Source: Maniola hyperantus
Taxonomy: Eukaryota > Arthropoda > Insecta > Lepidoptera > Nymphalidae
Direction: 5' to 3'
NCBI RefSeq assembly: GCF_902806685.2
Contig: NC_048556.1
Span: forward strand, 9,510,734 to 9,574,733
DNA: 64,000 nucleotides
The notes beneath the pieces were generated by a model, which ran no database searches, was not told where the DNA came from, and saw only the letters and a list, made by a program, of their open reading frames with translations. The translations under genes were made by a program, and so were the position numbers. This document shows, piece by piece, positions 1 through 12,300 of the stretch (position 1 is its first letter; each line of letters begins with the position of its first letter).

Positions 1-250
1 CCATTGGTCCCATGTGATATGTGAATGATTTGACGCCCTTGACTTCGGTTCCCATCGAAGTGGATATGATTTCATTATTTGACGTCCTTCATGATAAATA
101 TCTAAGTCCTTATAGCAATCAGTCGAATAAGTCATTAACATTGATTAAGTTGCTAAGAAGGTAATTAATAGGTGGGTAGACAACGCAGCGAGAACTTATT
201 GCATACCAAGGTACCGTAACTAATAACCGTCCTCTTTAGGAAAATTACTC

Positions 251-492
251 TAGACTAGATGAAGCTCGCAACTTCATCCGCGTGGATTACAGTTTTTAAA
301 AATCCCGTGAGAACTCTTTGATTTTTCGGGATAAAAAGTAGCTTGTGTCCTTCCCCGGCTTGCATGCTACCGTTGTACCATATTTCGTCAAAATCGGTTA
401 GACGGATGGGCCGTGAAATGGTAGCAGACAGACCGACAGATAGACAGACAGACAGACAGACAGACACACTTTCGCATTTATAATATTAGTAT
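251..492 (+). repeat. REP-D copy
   Basis: Interspersed retroposon tail common in Lepidoptera: cttcatccgcgtgg, aaaaatcccgtgagaactct, a gacagacaga run, and tttcgcatttataatatta at the end. Confidence 0.75.
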
Positions 493-585
493 GAATTTAT
501 TGAGGGCAATCTAAAATAGACAAACTGGTTTTTTTCGCAGATTCATTTTTATAGGATAATTATATGTTAATAACGAGTAGGTAAG

Positions 586-760
586 TACAGAACGCGGCCG
601 AAAGTAATGTACATCGGCCTTTAGAATGACATTTCGTCTTTGTAGAGCGTTACTCATACCTATATGACGATTTGTCGGTCTCCTCGACAGGGACAACGCT
701 CTACAAATGTGCTATCTCCTTCTAAAGATCGATGTACATTACTTTCGGCCGTGTACTGTA
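586..760. mobile_element. MITE-P copy 1 (palindromic)
   Basis: Ends tacagaacgcggccgaaagt and actttcggccgtgtactgta are inverted repeats. The inner arms gtagagcgtt/aacgctctac also pair. Confidence 0.85.
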
Positions 761-812
761 CCTACGACGTGACTATTCCACAATATCCTTCAACTATTAC
801 CTACCTGTGTGC

Positions 813-1120
813 TGTGATAGCCTAGTGGTTAGGACGTCCGCCTTCTAATCGGAGATCGGGGATTCGATCCCGGGCACGCACCTCTAACTTTTCGGAGTTA
901 TGTGGGTTTTAAGTAATTAAATATCACTTGCTTTAACGGTGAAGGAAAACATCGTGAGGAACCCTGCATGCCTGAAAGTTCTCCATAATGTTCTCAACGG
1001 CGTGTGAAGTCTACCAATCCGCACATGGCCAGCGTGGTAGACTATGGCCAAAACCCTTCTCACTCTGAGAGGAGACCCGTGCTCTGTAGTGAGCCGGCGA
1101 TGGGTTGATCATGATGATGA
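813..1120 (+). repeat. SINE-A, full copy
   Basis: tRNA-like head (A-box-like tagcctagtgg, B-box-like ggattcgatcc), followed by a body with ttaagtaattaaatatcactt and tgagaggagaccc, and a (ATG)n tail gatcatgatgatga. The head suggests an RNA polymerase III promoter. Confidence 0.85.
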
Positions 1121-1254
1121 TTACCTACCTACCTACTCTAGGATAGGAGTGCATGCGTCCAGAGTAAACCTCCCTACCTTTTTAAGGTTCCGTACCTCAA
1201 AAGGAAAAAAGGAACCTTTATAGGATCACTTTGTTGTCTGTCTGACGTCTGTCT

Positions 1255-1326
1255 ATGGCCAAAACCCTTCTCACTCTGAGAGGAGACCCTTGCTCTGTAG
1301 TGAGCCGGCGATGGGTTGATCATGAT
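1255..1326 (+). repeat. SINE-A tail fragment
   Basis: Matches the last 70 bases of SINE-A. Its left edge joins a REP-G fragment. Confidence 0.75.
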
Positions 1327-2610
1327 TGTTGCCGAGACGGGCATCCATCCCACTGAGTCAGTACGCTTATTATAAGATTTTACGTCTCACCAAACGTTGC
1401 TAGAATTTGAGAGTCGAAACACAATACCGTCAAAGTAAAATAGACCTAAAGAGCCTTGAATTGATGTAAAAAATTCAGTGCCACTGATTTTAATTTTGCA
1501 ACGTTTCCGCTTGGAGCGCTGGCTGTAGATGTGTAGGCAAACTTGAGCTTTAAAACAAGGCAGTTAAATCCAGTTTACTATAATGCGGAAGGTTTTCGAC
1601 ACTCGAATACTATCAACGTTGGTGAGACAAAATCTCGTACGAATTGTACTGATGTTGTTATTACAGTAAATATATCCCAGTTACCAGAGACGGGGAGATC
1701 TAAAACAGGCGCGAAATGTCAGTTAATATTAGCCCCCTCAGTCACACATATACCCTTGTACCGGTGCTTATTGTCTCTTCTTCGAGCTGATACTGTCACA
1801 AAAGGTATAAATAGTAGATTATTAACCAAGGGGATAAAGCAGTGTCTTCTGTCGCGGGTGACGATTTAATCGTGAGTGTAGCGAGGAATTTAAGTTCACC
1901 CATAGACAGCTTTATCACCGAGGAAAATACTCTACTTTTCGTACCATTTGCGAAAAAATTAACACTTAATAATAATATGAGATAAGCATTTATTAAACGT
2001 ATTTTTAGAACATTAACTTATTTATAAAAATAAATTAAATTAAACTTAACGTATATGTATTTGAAGGAAACAAAAACGCGGCAAATTCCTAGACTCATAT
2101 TTTTTGTCGGAAAAGCAAAGGCATCAAGCTCACACGGCCTCGTCGGTTTTCGTAATTTTATTTAATAATCATAACTGCATAATAAATGCGTATTCCTTTT
2201 TCAAAAAGATGTATAATATAATGCTTTATATACAAACTCAATGGTGTAAACACAGATGTAGTTCAGTATAAATGTCGGTAAGTATTCCAAATTTAAATTA
2301 CATTCTTTCCCTAGAGGATGAATGAAATTCAGTTCAATTTTCTTTCCCTGTTTTTAACAGATTAAAAATGACTATTGTTATGTTCGCTTTTTGTGGCATA
2401 GAATGTCACTTTTTGAGCAAGTGGTACGAAAACGAAATTTTCTCTAAAGATTCCTATGCGACATGTTTATCGAAATTCGAAATTCTAAACACGTACAGTA
2501 CAGCAAGATTTTTTAGGAATCCGTAGTATAAACCAATGAACCCTTAGGCCGGCCTTACACGAGCAGCTTGATGCCCTGACGAGGCTTCATGTTGTAATAT
2601 TATAATGTAC

Positions 2611-2822
2611 TAGCTGATGCCAGCGACTTCGTACGCGTGGATTTAGGTTTTTAAAAATCCCGTGGGAACTCTTTGATTTTCCGCGATAAAAAGTAGCCTA
2701 TGTTACTCCAGGTCTTAAACTATACCCATGCAAAAAATCACGTCAATCCGTTGTTCCGTTGCACGCGATAGAAGGAAAAACCAACAAAACAAATACACTC
2801 TCGCATTTATAATAATATGGTT
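2611..2822 (+). repeat. REP-D copy
   Basis: cgacttcgtacgcgtggatt, gggaactctttgattttcc, ctctcgcatttataataat. Confidence 0.72.
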
Positions 2823-3041
2823 AGTGATATTCTTTAGTTGTTAAGATAGCCTGATTCCTCTAATGATTAGGGTTCCGTTTTTATGGCAGACGTATGGAAC
2901 CCTAAAATCTAAAATGTCACCCAATTATTTTGGGATTCTATAGAATTGCCCATAAAGTAGGTACCTAAGTATGTATTTAGGTGTGATGTGTGAATGAATG
3001 TTGGTTGTGTAATGTGTAAGTGACAAAATGCTACCGGACTA

Positions 3042-3233
3042 AGAGCCAGCGCGTGTCAGACCGTCGTTATTTTATAAAAGCTGTAAGTTTCTCGGCGTAC
3101 CCAACACAGGAGGAACGATCAGCGACTACGAAGGCTTTGGGAGATAACAGGTAATTCCTCCTGTGTTGGGTACAATACGCAGTTAAACTTTCAGCTTTTA
3201 TAAAATAACGAAAGTCTGGCACGCGCTGGCTCT
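3042..3233. mobile_element. Palindromic MITE of 192 bases
   Basis: Left agagccagcgcgtgtcagac and right gtctggcacgcgctggctct pair, as do ttattttataaaagctg/cagcttttataaaataa and cccaacacaggaggaa/ttcctcctgtgttggg. Confidence 0.87.
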
Positions 3234-3828
3234 CGCTCTATACCGTTATGCGGTATGGGTTTTGTTGCTATTGTGTTGTGTCGAGTGATTTATGACGCGG
3301 CGGAATACGCACCGTGCATAGCTAATTATTATAGTGCGTAAAAAATGACTCCACACGCACCATTTATACTCTATGGGTCAACTGTCATGTCAAAAGTACA
3401 GCTGCGCGATTGCGGGAGAATGACAGCTACACTGTCAAGATCGCAATCACCTCTGCATTGGTCGACGCTCGCTCACTATTGGCTACAATGCATTGTGCAA
3501 CAAGAATCACATAAATTCAGCCAATCACAACAATTGAGATTGTTATAATGATTGATGCAGGTTTTAGGCAATCGCCTTTAAAATAAGGACTGACATGAAA
3601 TTCGACACAAGTTAAAATGGCGCGTGAGGAGTTAAATTTTACGCGTTACACCAAATTTATTAGGTAGGTACTTACCCAGTTAAAAATATCTAATTTTTAG
3701 CTAAGTATATTTTTCATGATTACACAGTTTCTACTACTACGTCGAGATTTCAAGCACTGTGATTGGCCTATTCACGGTCCGTTCCGCTCCACTCCAGCCA
3801 GCTCCGCGTCAGTGGAAAACTAAAGTAT

Positions 3829-3913
3829 AATACGCGGCCGAAAGTATTGTATATCGACCTTTAGGAAGAGACAGTTAGCTAATTTCGGCTTAATACTTTC
3901 TGCCGCGTACTGT
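3829..3913. mobile_element. MITE-P copy 2 (short)
   Basis: About 85 bases: the outer ends are kept (aatacgcggccgaaagt, actttctgccgcgtactgt) and most of the interior is lost. Confidence 0.72.
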
Positions 3914-3922
3914 ACAGCAATG

Positions 3923-4468
3923 TTAAAGGTATGATTCCGAACCACGCTGCACGCAGCAGCGCTGCCGCAACAGTGCTGTCACCAGCTGTCACAGTCCTGT
4001 CGCGGCACTACTAGTCCCCATACAATCTCTATAAGCTTATATGACACTAGCTTATACTCGCGACTTCGTCCGCGTGGACTACACAAATTTCAAACCCCTA
4101 TTAAACACCCTTAGGGGTTGAATTTTCAAAAATCCTTTCTTAGCGGATATGCCTACGTCATAATAGCTATCTGCATGCAAAATTTCAGCCCGATCCGTCC
4201 AGTAGTTTGAGCTGTGCGTTGATAGTCAGTCAGTCAGTCAGTCAATCAGTCAGTCACCTTTTCCTTTTATATAATATTTAGATTACATTCCGAGCTAGGC
4301 AGCAATGTAGCGGAACATTGCTGCCTAGCTCGGAATGTAATGTCAATTATAAGCTTATAGAGATTGTATGGGGACCAGTAGTGCCGCGACAGGACTGTGA
4401 CAGCTGGTGACAGCACTGTTGCGGTAGCACTGCTGCGTGCAGCGGTGGTTCGGAATCATACCTTTAAC
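3923..4468. mobile_element. Long palindromic MITE split by a REP-E insertion
   Basis: Outer arms 3923-4045 and 4342-4468 are near-perfect inverted repeats (ggtatgattccgaacca / tggttcggaatcatacc). The inner arms 4282-4307 and 4316-4341 also pair (attccgagctaggcagcaatg). REP-E at 4046-4281 interrupts the left arm. Without it the element is about 310 bases. Confidence 0.87.
4046..4281 (+). repeat. REP-E copy inserted in a palindromic MITE
   Basis: actagcttatactcgcgactt through a gtcagtcagtcagtcaatcagt run to ccttttccttttatataa. Confidence 0.78.
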
Positions 4469-4829
4469 CAAATGAGATTGTTACCAGTAACCAGTAACAC
4501 GCCTTGTAACTGTCACTATATCGTAATATTATGGAAGTATTTTAAAAGGCTTAACCGCGGCAGACGCGTGACAAAACGAAACGTGCGAGTCGAGAGAGCA
4601 GGTGATGTTAGATTGAAAAAAGATAAAAAAATCAACCGCCCGCGTAAAGCGCTCCCAGACTAACATCATTATTATCGTAGCTGGATAAAGTTAATGCACT
4701 TACTTAGGCATACTTAGTAGGTAGTTAGTTATACATATTTTAATTTTTAATTATTATCAACATGTTTTTTTATATGGGTCCCAGACCTGAAATAAAATGT
4801 TTTTATTTTATTTATTATTTATTTATTTA

Positions 4830-4886
4830 GTACGCGACAGATCGAGATGGCAATCGGGGTATGAGGCGGGGGACGCACCGCACATC
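4830..4886. repeat. MITE-Q left end fused to SINE-A
   Basis: agtacgcgacagatcgagatggcaatcggg followed by gcgggggacgcaccgcacat. No right end is present. Confidence 0.65.
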
Positions 4887-5131
4887 GGAGCTATGTGCGT
4901 TTTAAGTAATTAAATAGGTACTACTTGCACGGTGAAGGAAAACGTCGTGAGGAAACCTGCCTGCCTGAGAGTTCTCCATAATGTTCTCAGAGGTGTGTGA
5001 ACTGTGAAGTCTGCCAATCCGCACTTGTCCAGCGTGGCAGACTATGGCCAAAAGCCTTCTCACTCTGAGAGCTCCGTGCTATGTAGTGAGCCGGCGATGG
5101 GTTGATCATGACGATGATGATGACCATGAAA
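4887..5131 (+). repeat. SINE-A headless copy fused to MITE-Q
   Basis: The SINE-A body starts at gagctatgtgcg. The tRNA-like head is replaced by a MITE-Q end (4830-4886). Confidence 0.75.
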
Positions 5132-5424
5132 AAAAAATTGTAACTACCTACTCGCGCATAATATAATAATGGTCGCAAATAATTATCCGCAAACAATTCG
5201 AAGTTCGAATAGCTATAAGCTACAGCCATTGACTTATATGTTACTTCTTAAGGGCAGGGCCATTGTGTTAGGACTTGTGAAATAAAAGTAGTTTTCTGGA
5301 AGCTTGAATATCTGTATAATTTAGGTTCAGAGCTAACATGTCGACTTCTTTTATAAAACACGCAATGATTCCTCACACAACTAGGTCGGACATATTAATA
5401 GACAAAACCAAAGACAACTGTGTT

Positions 5425-5640
5425 GCCACTGTTCAAAGTATTGTATTGTATTGTTCACACATTGAACAAGCAAAATGGCACCGACTCATTGATCCTAAAA
5501 TGTTTATTTAGCACCAATGCAACCTCAGTGACGTCTGGATTTCAAACGAGTCGTTAGTATCTAAGAGGTGGCGCTGATTTATTTGGTTCCAAAACCGTGA
5601 AAAATTTTGTTCGCTTGGGCATATCTTGTCATTTATATCG
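5425..5640. repeat. Repeat family T copy 1
   Basis: Shares gaacaagcaaaatggcaccg, atttcaaacgagtcgttagt and atctaagaggtggcgctgat with the inverse complement of 56527-56710. Confidence 0.72.
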
Positions 5641-6199
5641 ATGGCTACAGCTGTTCTTGCCCAACCTTTAAATGTAAAGCCAAGCAATGTTGTATCTTAT
5701 CTGTTTTATCAGATAATTTCCTACTCTACACGCGACGACGTAGGAATGCTTGCTTTTAGAATGCCATTCAAACATTCCTATTGAATAATATTTGTACAGT
5801 TTCTTTAGTTCTATTAGATAGGAATTAGGAGTTAGGGCCAGCGCATACTTACAATGTACGGATGTAGACACTAGAGTAGATAAGGGTACGTTTCCACTGA
5901 CTGAAACGTAAGCGGAGTAGAGACCAGACTCAGCTCCGCTCGACGAGTTCCCCACCACACTATTGTAACACTACTCTGCTGGTGTGTACACTTTGAACTA
6001 GCTTTAGAACGCGACTTCCTCCACGATGATTTTTTAAATCCCATGGGATCTCTTTGTTCAGGTGGGTAGGGAAAAAGTAAGTAGATATCCTATTTCCGTC
6101 TCCGGGATATTATAATCTATTTTTAAATCCTAAATTAGGTAGTTGAGGACGTGTCGTTGCGTTACGTCGTTACATCGTCAGTGTATGACACACAGACAG

Positions 6200-6346
6200 T
6201 TAGACATGTGGTGAAACCGTAAACGCTGGCACCCTTAGATATTATGTGGTGAAACCGTGAACGCTGGCACCTTTAGACATTATGTGGTGAAATATGCTGT
6301 GCGGGGCGTTCCCTCCCCGATTGCCATTTCAACCTGTCGCGTACTA
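6200..6346. repeat. MITE-Q right end plus short tandem repeat
   Basis: ttgccatttcaacctgtcgcgtac is a MITE-Q end. Just before it, gtggtgaaaccgtaaacgctggcaccc occurs twice in tandem (about 6211 and 6245) and starts a third time. Confidence 0.6.
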
Positions 6347-6729
6347 GGTATATCTAGTTATGAACTCTGAAAGATAGGAAGAAAAACTTTTCTTAAATTA
6401 ATAGTTTGTTATATCGCACGCAACCTCCAACTTGAACTCTGCTAAACGGGCCTGCAAAAATCCGTCGATGCACTTTCGTCATGGCGGTCGGCGCGGTCCA
6501 TTTCGTTTTATTCGTCCTATTTTATCTCCTCCGGCTATTTTAAGCGTGGTTCACCTTGAGACCGCATCCACGATCCTGCTCCCTTGGTCTCTTGCACCTA
6601 CGAATTAGCCCCGAGCCTAGGTATTTGCGTGATAGTAGGTACTTACTTAGTTACCGACCTTTCCAACTGGTTCATCATTAAAAAGCTTTAAAATACTTAG
6701 TTCTCGCTTATAGGTACGTAGGTACCTAT

Positions 6730-6882
6730 AGTTCGCGACAGGTCGAGATGGCAATCGGGGCACGAGAGGGGGACGCCCCGCACACCCGTATGTCACCGCT
6801 ACCCCGCACCAGATTAGCGCGGGGGCTGTGCGGATGTGCGGTGCGTTTCCTTCCCGATTGGCATCTCGACCTGTCGCGTACT
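6730..6882. mobile_element. MITE-Q copy 1 (palindromic, GC-rich)
   Basis: Ends agttcgcgacaggtcgagat and gcatctcgacctgtcgcgta are inverted repeats. The interior (gggacgccccgcacacccg) is GC-rich. Confidence 0.83.
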
Positions 6883-8632
6883 GCATCCCAGGGCGAAATG
6901 TCATTCTAAAGGCCATTTTCTACCGCGTAGGTACTGATTATTTATATTCTGTGGTACTGCACTTTTATCCATAATTTTGTGTAAATACCCGCAACAATCA
7001 ATCAATCTGTGCAGGTTTTGTAGGTACACTAAAAAATTGTAGAAATTGATTTGCTGCGAGTGTTTACCTACACTGTGAAAGTGACTTGCCAGAGATGATT
7101 TCTGGAAGTTTTTTTGCTAATGGGGCACTTAATTTTTGTTTGAAATTTAAATCGTAATCAATAAATTAAAATTGAAGTCAAGTCTACTTATTTGTGTGTT
7201 TTCAATAAATTTTCAGTGAAAAACATTTGTACCTATTGTAACTTTTAGTGAATCCTTTGTAAACGCCATCTAGTGTACAACATGGATATTAAGTGGTGTG
7301 CGTGATGTAATGTACGTTGTGATGTATAGCGCTGCCACGAGATGGCACTACCATCGCCGTTACGCCAACGCCAGCTGACATGGATCGTTGAAATCGGCGA
7401 AGTACCGCCCTACAGGACTGGGCCTTACGAAATACATCTCAACAATAGCAAATGTAAGTACATAAAATACCTTACAGGCTACAAATGATTATTTACAAGA
7501 ATTTTATTATTTAATGATTTTATTGCGTCTATATTATGTCACAACCACAGAGTACATTGAATAACTCACGACTCGCGTCTACTCTCCGCTCTCCGCGATA
7601 TTCGATAAGACAGAATGATCAGAAAATTAATAAGAATGGTGTACCTACAGTGCAACAATATAGAGCGAACTTTAGTGACTTTAATATTTTGGAAGTAAAA
7701 TGTTATTTGTAGAGCAACCTTAAAATTAATGTCAGTGCTGTCAAAGATAAAAAATACTTTGTTGATTTAGATAGGTTTTTCGGCAAATTTTAACAACAAG
7801 TATTAGTTATTGCCGAAACTTATTGTTGTTTGTTGATAAGACTTGTTGCGGACACTTGTCGTTGAAACTTGGTGACGAAACTTATTGATGGAACTAATTG
7901 TTGTCGATATTTGCTGCCGAAATTAGTTGAAATTGCATTTAATCAAAATAATAAACTAGGTTACGATGTTTCATTTTGAATACCAGTATCAGGAGAATAA
8001 AGAGGTAGCGCACCCCGAATACTCGAATAAATGTTAGACTTAAATCACTCAACCGATGTGCCACAAACTGGTATAATTATAAAGGCAATAATGTGCAGAT
8101 GGTTTTAGAGTTTTTTTATTAAGTGTAGTAGAAAACGCTGGACATCCACTAGTGTTATATATATTCAAGAAGTAGGCAAGTTAAAAGTGAATTATTAACT
8201 ACTAGTAGTAGTTTTGTTTGTAAGTTGTTACAGTGTCCATTCAATTCACCAGTTTATTTCAGTGTAAAAGTTTAGAATATTATGGAGTTTGAATAATAAT
8301 TGATAGTCTACACGAGGTATAATATAAATACAATAATTTTACTATTATTACGATATAGGTTTCTCCAGTGTTTTTCATAATTACAAAAATATCAAACTTC
8401 GGTTTCTGTACATGGTGCTACCACAACAAACGACCGAAAGTGGCGCCCTCATTTAATTTCTGCTCTTTTCGGACAAATTATAAGTGATATTTTTGACGTT
8501 TTAAGTTTGCCGCCACCAGACGTAATTTAAATGCCAAAACAGAAACAAACGTACCTACCAATTTGATCGGAGAATGGATCAGACGATTTTATCATCAATT
8601 TTTCAAACATTCATGACACTTATAGTTACTTA

Positions 8633-8818
8633 GTACAGTGCCCGGTAGGAAACATTGTATGCTAAGCTTTAGAAACAGAGTTCAACTTCGTAGAGTGCCG
8701 CCTCTGTCATCACACCTGTGTGACGTGTTGTCAGTAGCAAAGAAAGAGACAACGCTCTACGAATATGTTATCTCATTCTTAAGTTCTATATGTACAATGT
8801 TTCCACCGGGCACTGTAC
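8633..8818. mobile_element. MITE-P copy 3, just upstream of the dystrophin leader
   Basis: Ends tacagtgcccggtaggaaac and gtttccaccgggcactgta, with inner cttcgtagagtg/caacgctctacg. About 60 bases before the candidate promoter region. Confidence 0.82.
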
Positions 8819-8879
8819 AAATTAATGATTAAAATGTGTCACAGCTGTCTCACACCCGACTCTATCAGAGACAACTAAA

Positions 8880-9291
8880 TTGGTTCGTCTGTTAATAATT
8901 TTAGCTATCTGTGGTTAGCCGGACGGCGAACGACGTACCTACGCGGGTGCTCTCCTGTCATTGTGCCTGTCATTTTGCTTGAAGTTTTGTTTCGATAGTT
9001 TCGAAGTTTGGTGGTTTGGTTGTTGGAATTCGCTGCGATAATGATTACTACAATTTCGAGCGCTTTTTTCGGCATATCCCGCGCGTTAATGTGAAAGAAG
9101 TGCTTAAAACTCGTGTTTTAAGTTGTGATAAACTTAACGAAGAAGTTCGTAAAAAAGTTTTGTGATTGTTTCAAAGTTTGGAATAAGTTTGCTGTGGGAG
9201 TGGTTTGTGTTGTCATGTCTAAGAAAGTTGGTATCATCACATAAACTTGGATCTAAACGGATTATCTAGCGAAGATAATAGTTTTGAGAAG
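8880..9291 (+). promoter_or_regulatory. Candidate promoter and 5' leader of dystrophin
   Basis: This is the repeat-free stretch between a palindromic MITE (ends about 8818) and the dystrophin ATG. Its base composition is more mixed than the flanks. It has no obvious TATA box, and I cannot place the transcription start. The ATG at 9292 has a favourable context (A at -3, G at +4). Two short upstream reading frames, 9041-9094 and 9214-9243, would precede it if transcription starts upstream of them. Confidence 0.45.
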
Positions 9292-9310
9292 ATGGAGCCG
9301 AGTTGTGTGG
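9292..9310 (+). CDS. Dys: Dystrophin coding exon 1 (start codon)
   Basis: Encodes MEPSCV plus one base. The donor is gtgagt at 9311. The start was chosen because the leftover G joins exon 2 to give an Asp before [10 protein letters not shown], the same position and phase as the unique muscle/brain N-termini of vertebrate dystrophins. Only 19 coding bases lie here, 18 kb from exon 2, so alternative first exons elsewhere are possible. Confidence 0.8.
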
Positions 9311-12300
9311 GTGAGTGAACTAATTTTATTGAGCGGACGCGCTTGAGCGCCAAAGCAGTCTTATTACTTAACTTCTCAAGTTATTAAGACCTTGATTCCG
9401 GCGTTTTATGTCTACTTGTGATGCAACTATGTATCGCCGATCGCGTCTCAAAAGTTACGCATATTATACGCTATAGATATATAGTTATAAAATTATACTT
9501 TCAAAGTAATTCTGAAGCAGTGATGTTATCTTATCTCAACAATGTACACATACATAAATATTTGATAAGACTTTCTTCTCAAACTTTTAATAGATTATCC
9601 AGTAGTTTGTTTAACATGTGATACTGAAAAGTGTATGTAGGTCACACTTTTAAATACTTTAAAGGTTAAATGTTAAATCAATTAAAATTTTCAATAATGG
9701 TTTGTCAGAATGGGTCTATGTTCTTTGTAGATTATTCAATTTAATAATATGTAGAGGAAGTAGAGGTAATTACCTAGTATATAGTCTTATTTACTGACCA
9801 TACAAAACCTTAGTCAAGTAATGTAGTGTGCCTTTTAGTATTTATAAATTGTATGCAAATGCAAAGAAATTCTATACTTCTGTCTGCCTGTCTGTTAAGT
9901 TTTCACAGTCCATCTGCTCAACCTATTAATTTAACAAATTAATAGGTTATTATTATAACAAAATTTGGTAAGTACAGGGTTAACTTGAACTTAAAGATAG
10001 ACATATGCTACTTTTGATCCCAGAAAAGAATTTCCACAGGATTTAAAAAAAAATACCTAAATCCATGATGACAAAGTCATCCACACATCATCTATTTAAT
10101 ACAGAAGAAAAAGATCATCCCCAAGAAAAATATAAGACCTACCTACCTGCCAAATTTGATGATTCTAAGTCAACGGGAAGTACCCTGTAGGTTTTTTGAC
10201 AGATGGATAGACAGACAGACAACAAAGTGATCCTATAAGGGTTCCGTTTTTCCTTTTGAGGTACTGAACCCTAAAAATTAATTTGATTGCTTGTTAATAA
10301 TAGAGCAAAAACATCACAAATTGTTAGGTTCATGCATAAGTCTGCATATTGTATAAGCCTACATTAATCAATGTTGTTAACATCTTTATATATGTATACT
10401 GAACTATGAATAATACAGTTTGTGAATGATAAACGTTGATCATAAAGGTCACACTTCTCTTTTAGTATGTTTGGGTACAAGGCTAAAGCATTAATTTACT
10501 AAATAATAGCCTATCTAAACAATCACTCATAGAAACAAGGAGCTAGACCTAGTGTTTAAATGTACAGTAACGCTGACTATTAAACTACAGTAGGCACCTT
10601 TATAGGATTACACGATGATTCCTGTAACTTCATCTACATGGATTTATTTATTGTTTAAATCCTGTAAGAACTCTTTGATTTTCGGGACAAAAAGGGTTTT
10701 TGTGCCCAGGATAGAAGCTATCTCTGTACCGAATTTCATCAAAATCAGTTAGACAGATGAACCATGAAAAGCTACCAGATCGACAAAGAGAAATGCAATA
10801 ATTATAATATTAGTAAATTAATACTTAATATGGAATGTGAAAGTAATTATCACTTGCTTTAACGGTGAAGGAAAATATTGTGAGGAAACCTGCATGCCTG
10901 AGAGTTCTCCATATTCCCAAAGATGTGTGAAGTATGCCAAACCACATTGGGCCAGCGTGGCAGACTATGGCCTAAACCCTTCTCACTCTGAGAGGAGACC
11001 CAGCTCAGTAGTGGGCCAGTAATGGGTTGATCATGATGATGATCTGTATGGATGTTTTAAAATAAATATTTAATCTGGAACCTGGCCTAAAATCATCCTC
11101 AAAATACTACTTAACTGTATGTGATAAAATTGTAGCATTCCAAGTCATGCTCCAATTGCGCTAAAGAAAACAAACTCAAAGTCTTCAGACACTGCATCTT
11201 ACAAAAAGACCAAGTTTTATACACTAATATAATGTAAAGCTACACGGCTTTATGTTACTGCATACTGAGCTGACCTGTTAGTTATGCAATATTATGTTAC
11301 TAGTTAGGTTCCTATTTCACTTTCATCATACAACTTTTAATTTCAATTTTTTGTTTAAATCTTGTAGTGTTGTAAGAACTCGTAGTAGGTATGATGCAAC
11401 TCACACTCACTTGATGTTTGGACAACCAATGATACGTAATTATTTTGTCAATCATGATAATGTGACAAACAAAAATATTGTGTTGATAACATTGAAAACA
11501 GTCAGTGGTTGATAAAATTAAACATAAGATGAAATTATTACTTACTCTAAAACTTAACCATACTTTCGCTAAAGCTTAAAAAAAATATATAAAAAACTAG
11601 CATAATATTTATTACATTAAAGTGTCATAGTTCAATAGCTTTTTTTAATTCAGATACAAGTTAGCCTTTGACTGCAATCTCACCTGGTGGTAGGTGACTT
11701 GCAGTCTAAGATGAAAGCAGGCTAACCAGGACGGCGTATGGCAGTTTTTAATAAACCTATGCCCCTTCGGTTTCTACACGGCATCGTACCGGCTTTGCCG
11801 GTAGCTTGGTAACTATCCACGGTCGAAGCCTCCCACCAGACCAGACCAGAAATTTCGAAATTATAAAATTCCAAATCCCTGCCAAGAATCGAAACCGGGA
11901 CCTCCCACTAATAAAACCACAGCGCTTACCATTGCGCCAGGGGGGTCGTCAATTCTAATTAAAAGTATTTCATGTAAGAGAACTTGTGCCACTTATGATA
12001 TGTCAGGATTTTACCACCACTGGTTTGGAAAGAAGGTTCCACTGAGAAAAGCCGGCATGCAACTCAGCGGTCACACAGCTATATCAATGCCTAAAACAGG
12101 GACCAAAATTAGGTGCAAAACCATACTCTATTATAAATTACGACAAGCCGATAACACAGCTAACTCGACAACACGCGTCTGTGTGCGTGACAATTACCAG
12201 TAGGTACAAGTGATGTCATGACACTAATTTTTTGAAGCAATTTACAGTCTACTGCTATTAAAGTTGGGAGACCTTCGATTCTATTATTGTCTAGTTTTTA

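Larger units (their letters stand above)
1..8879. other. Intergenic region upstream of dystrophin
   Basis: No coding region found. Short open frames, such as 1543-1869 and 4397-4663, lie in repeats or show no protein-like composition. Outside the repeats listed here, 1380-2560, 5640-6200 and 6900-8600 look like unique AT-rich sequence. A stretch at 7760-7940 is rich in gaaacttattgttg-like motifs. Confidence 0.6.

Noticed and set aside
820..893. tRNA gene-like sequence (A and B boxes)
   Set aside because: It continues into a conserved SINE-A body and the same head recurs at 14570, 35440, 50650 and 60231, so it is a SINE head, not a tRNA gene.
1543..1869. 108-codon frame upstream of dystrophin
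   Set aside because: No recognisable motif, no splice context, and a composition like random AT-rich sequence.
7300..7450. A second dystrophin promoter near aacatggatattaag
   Set aside because: The ATG frame stops after seven codons and no donor leads into exon 2 in phase; no support.
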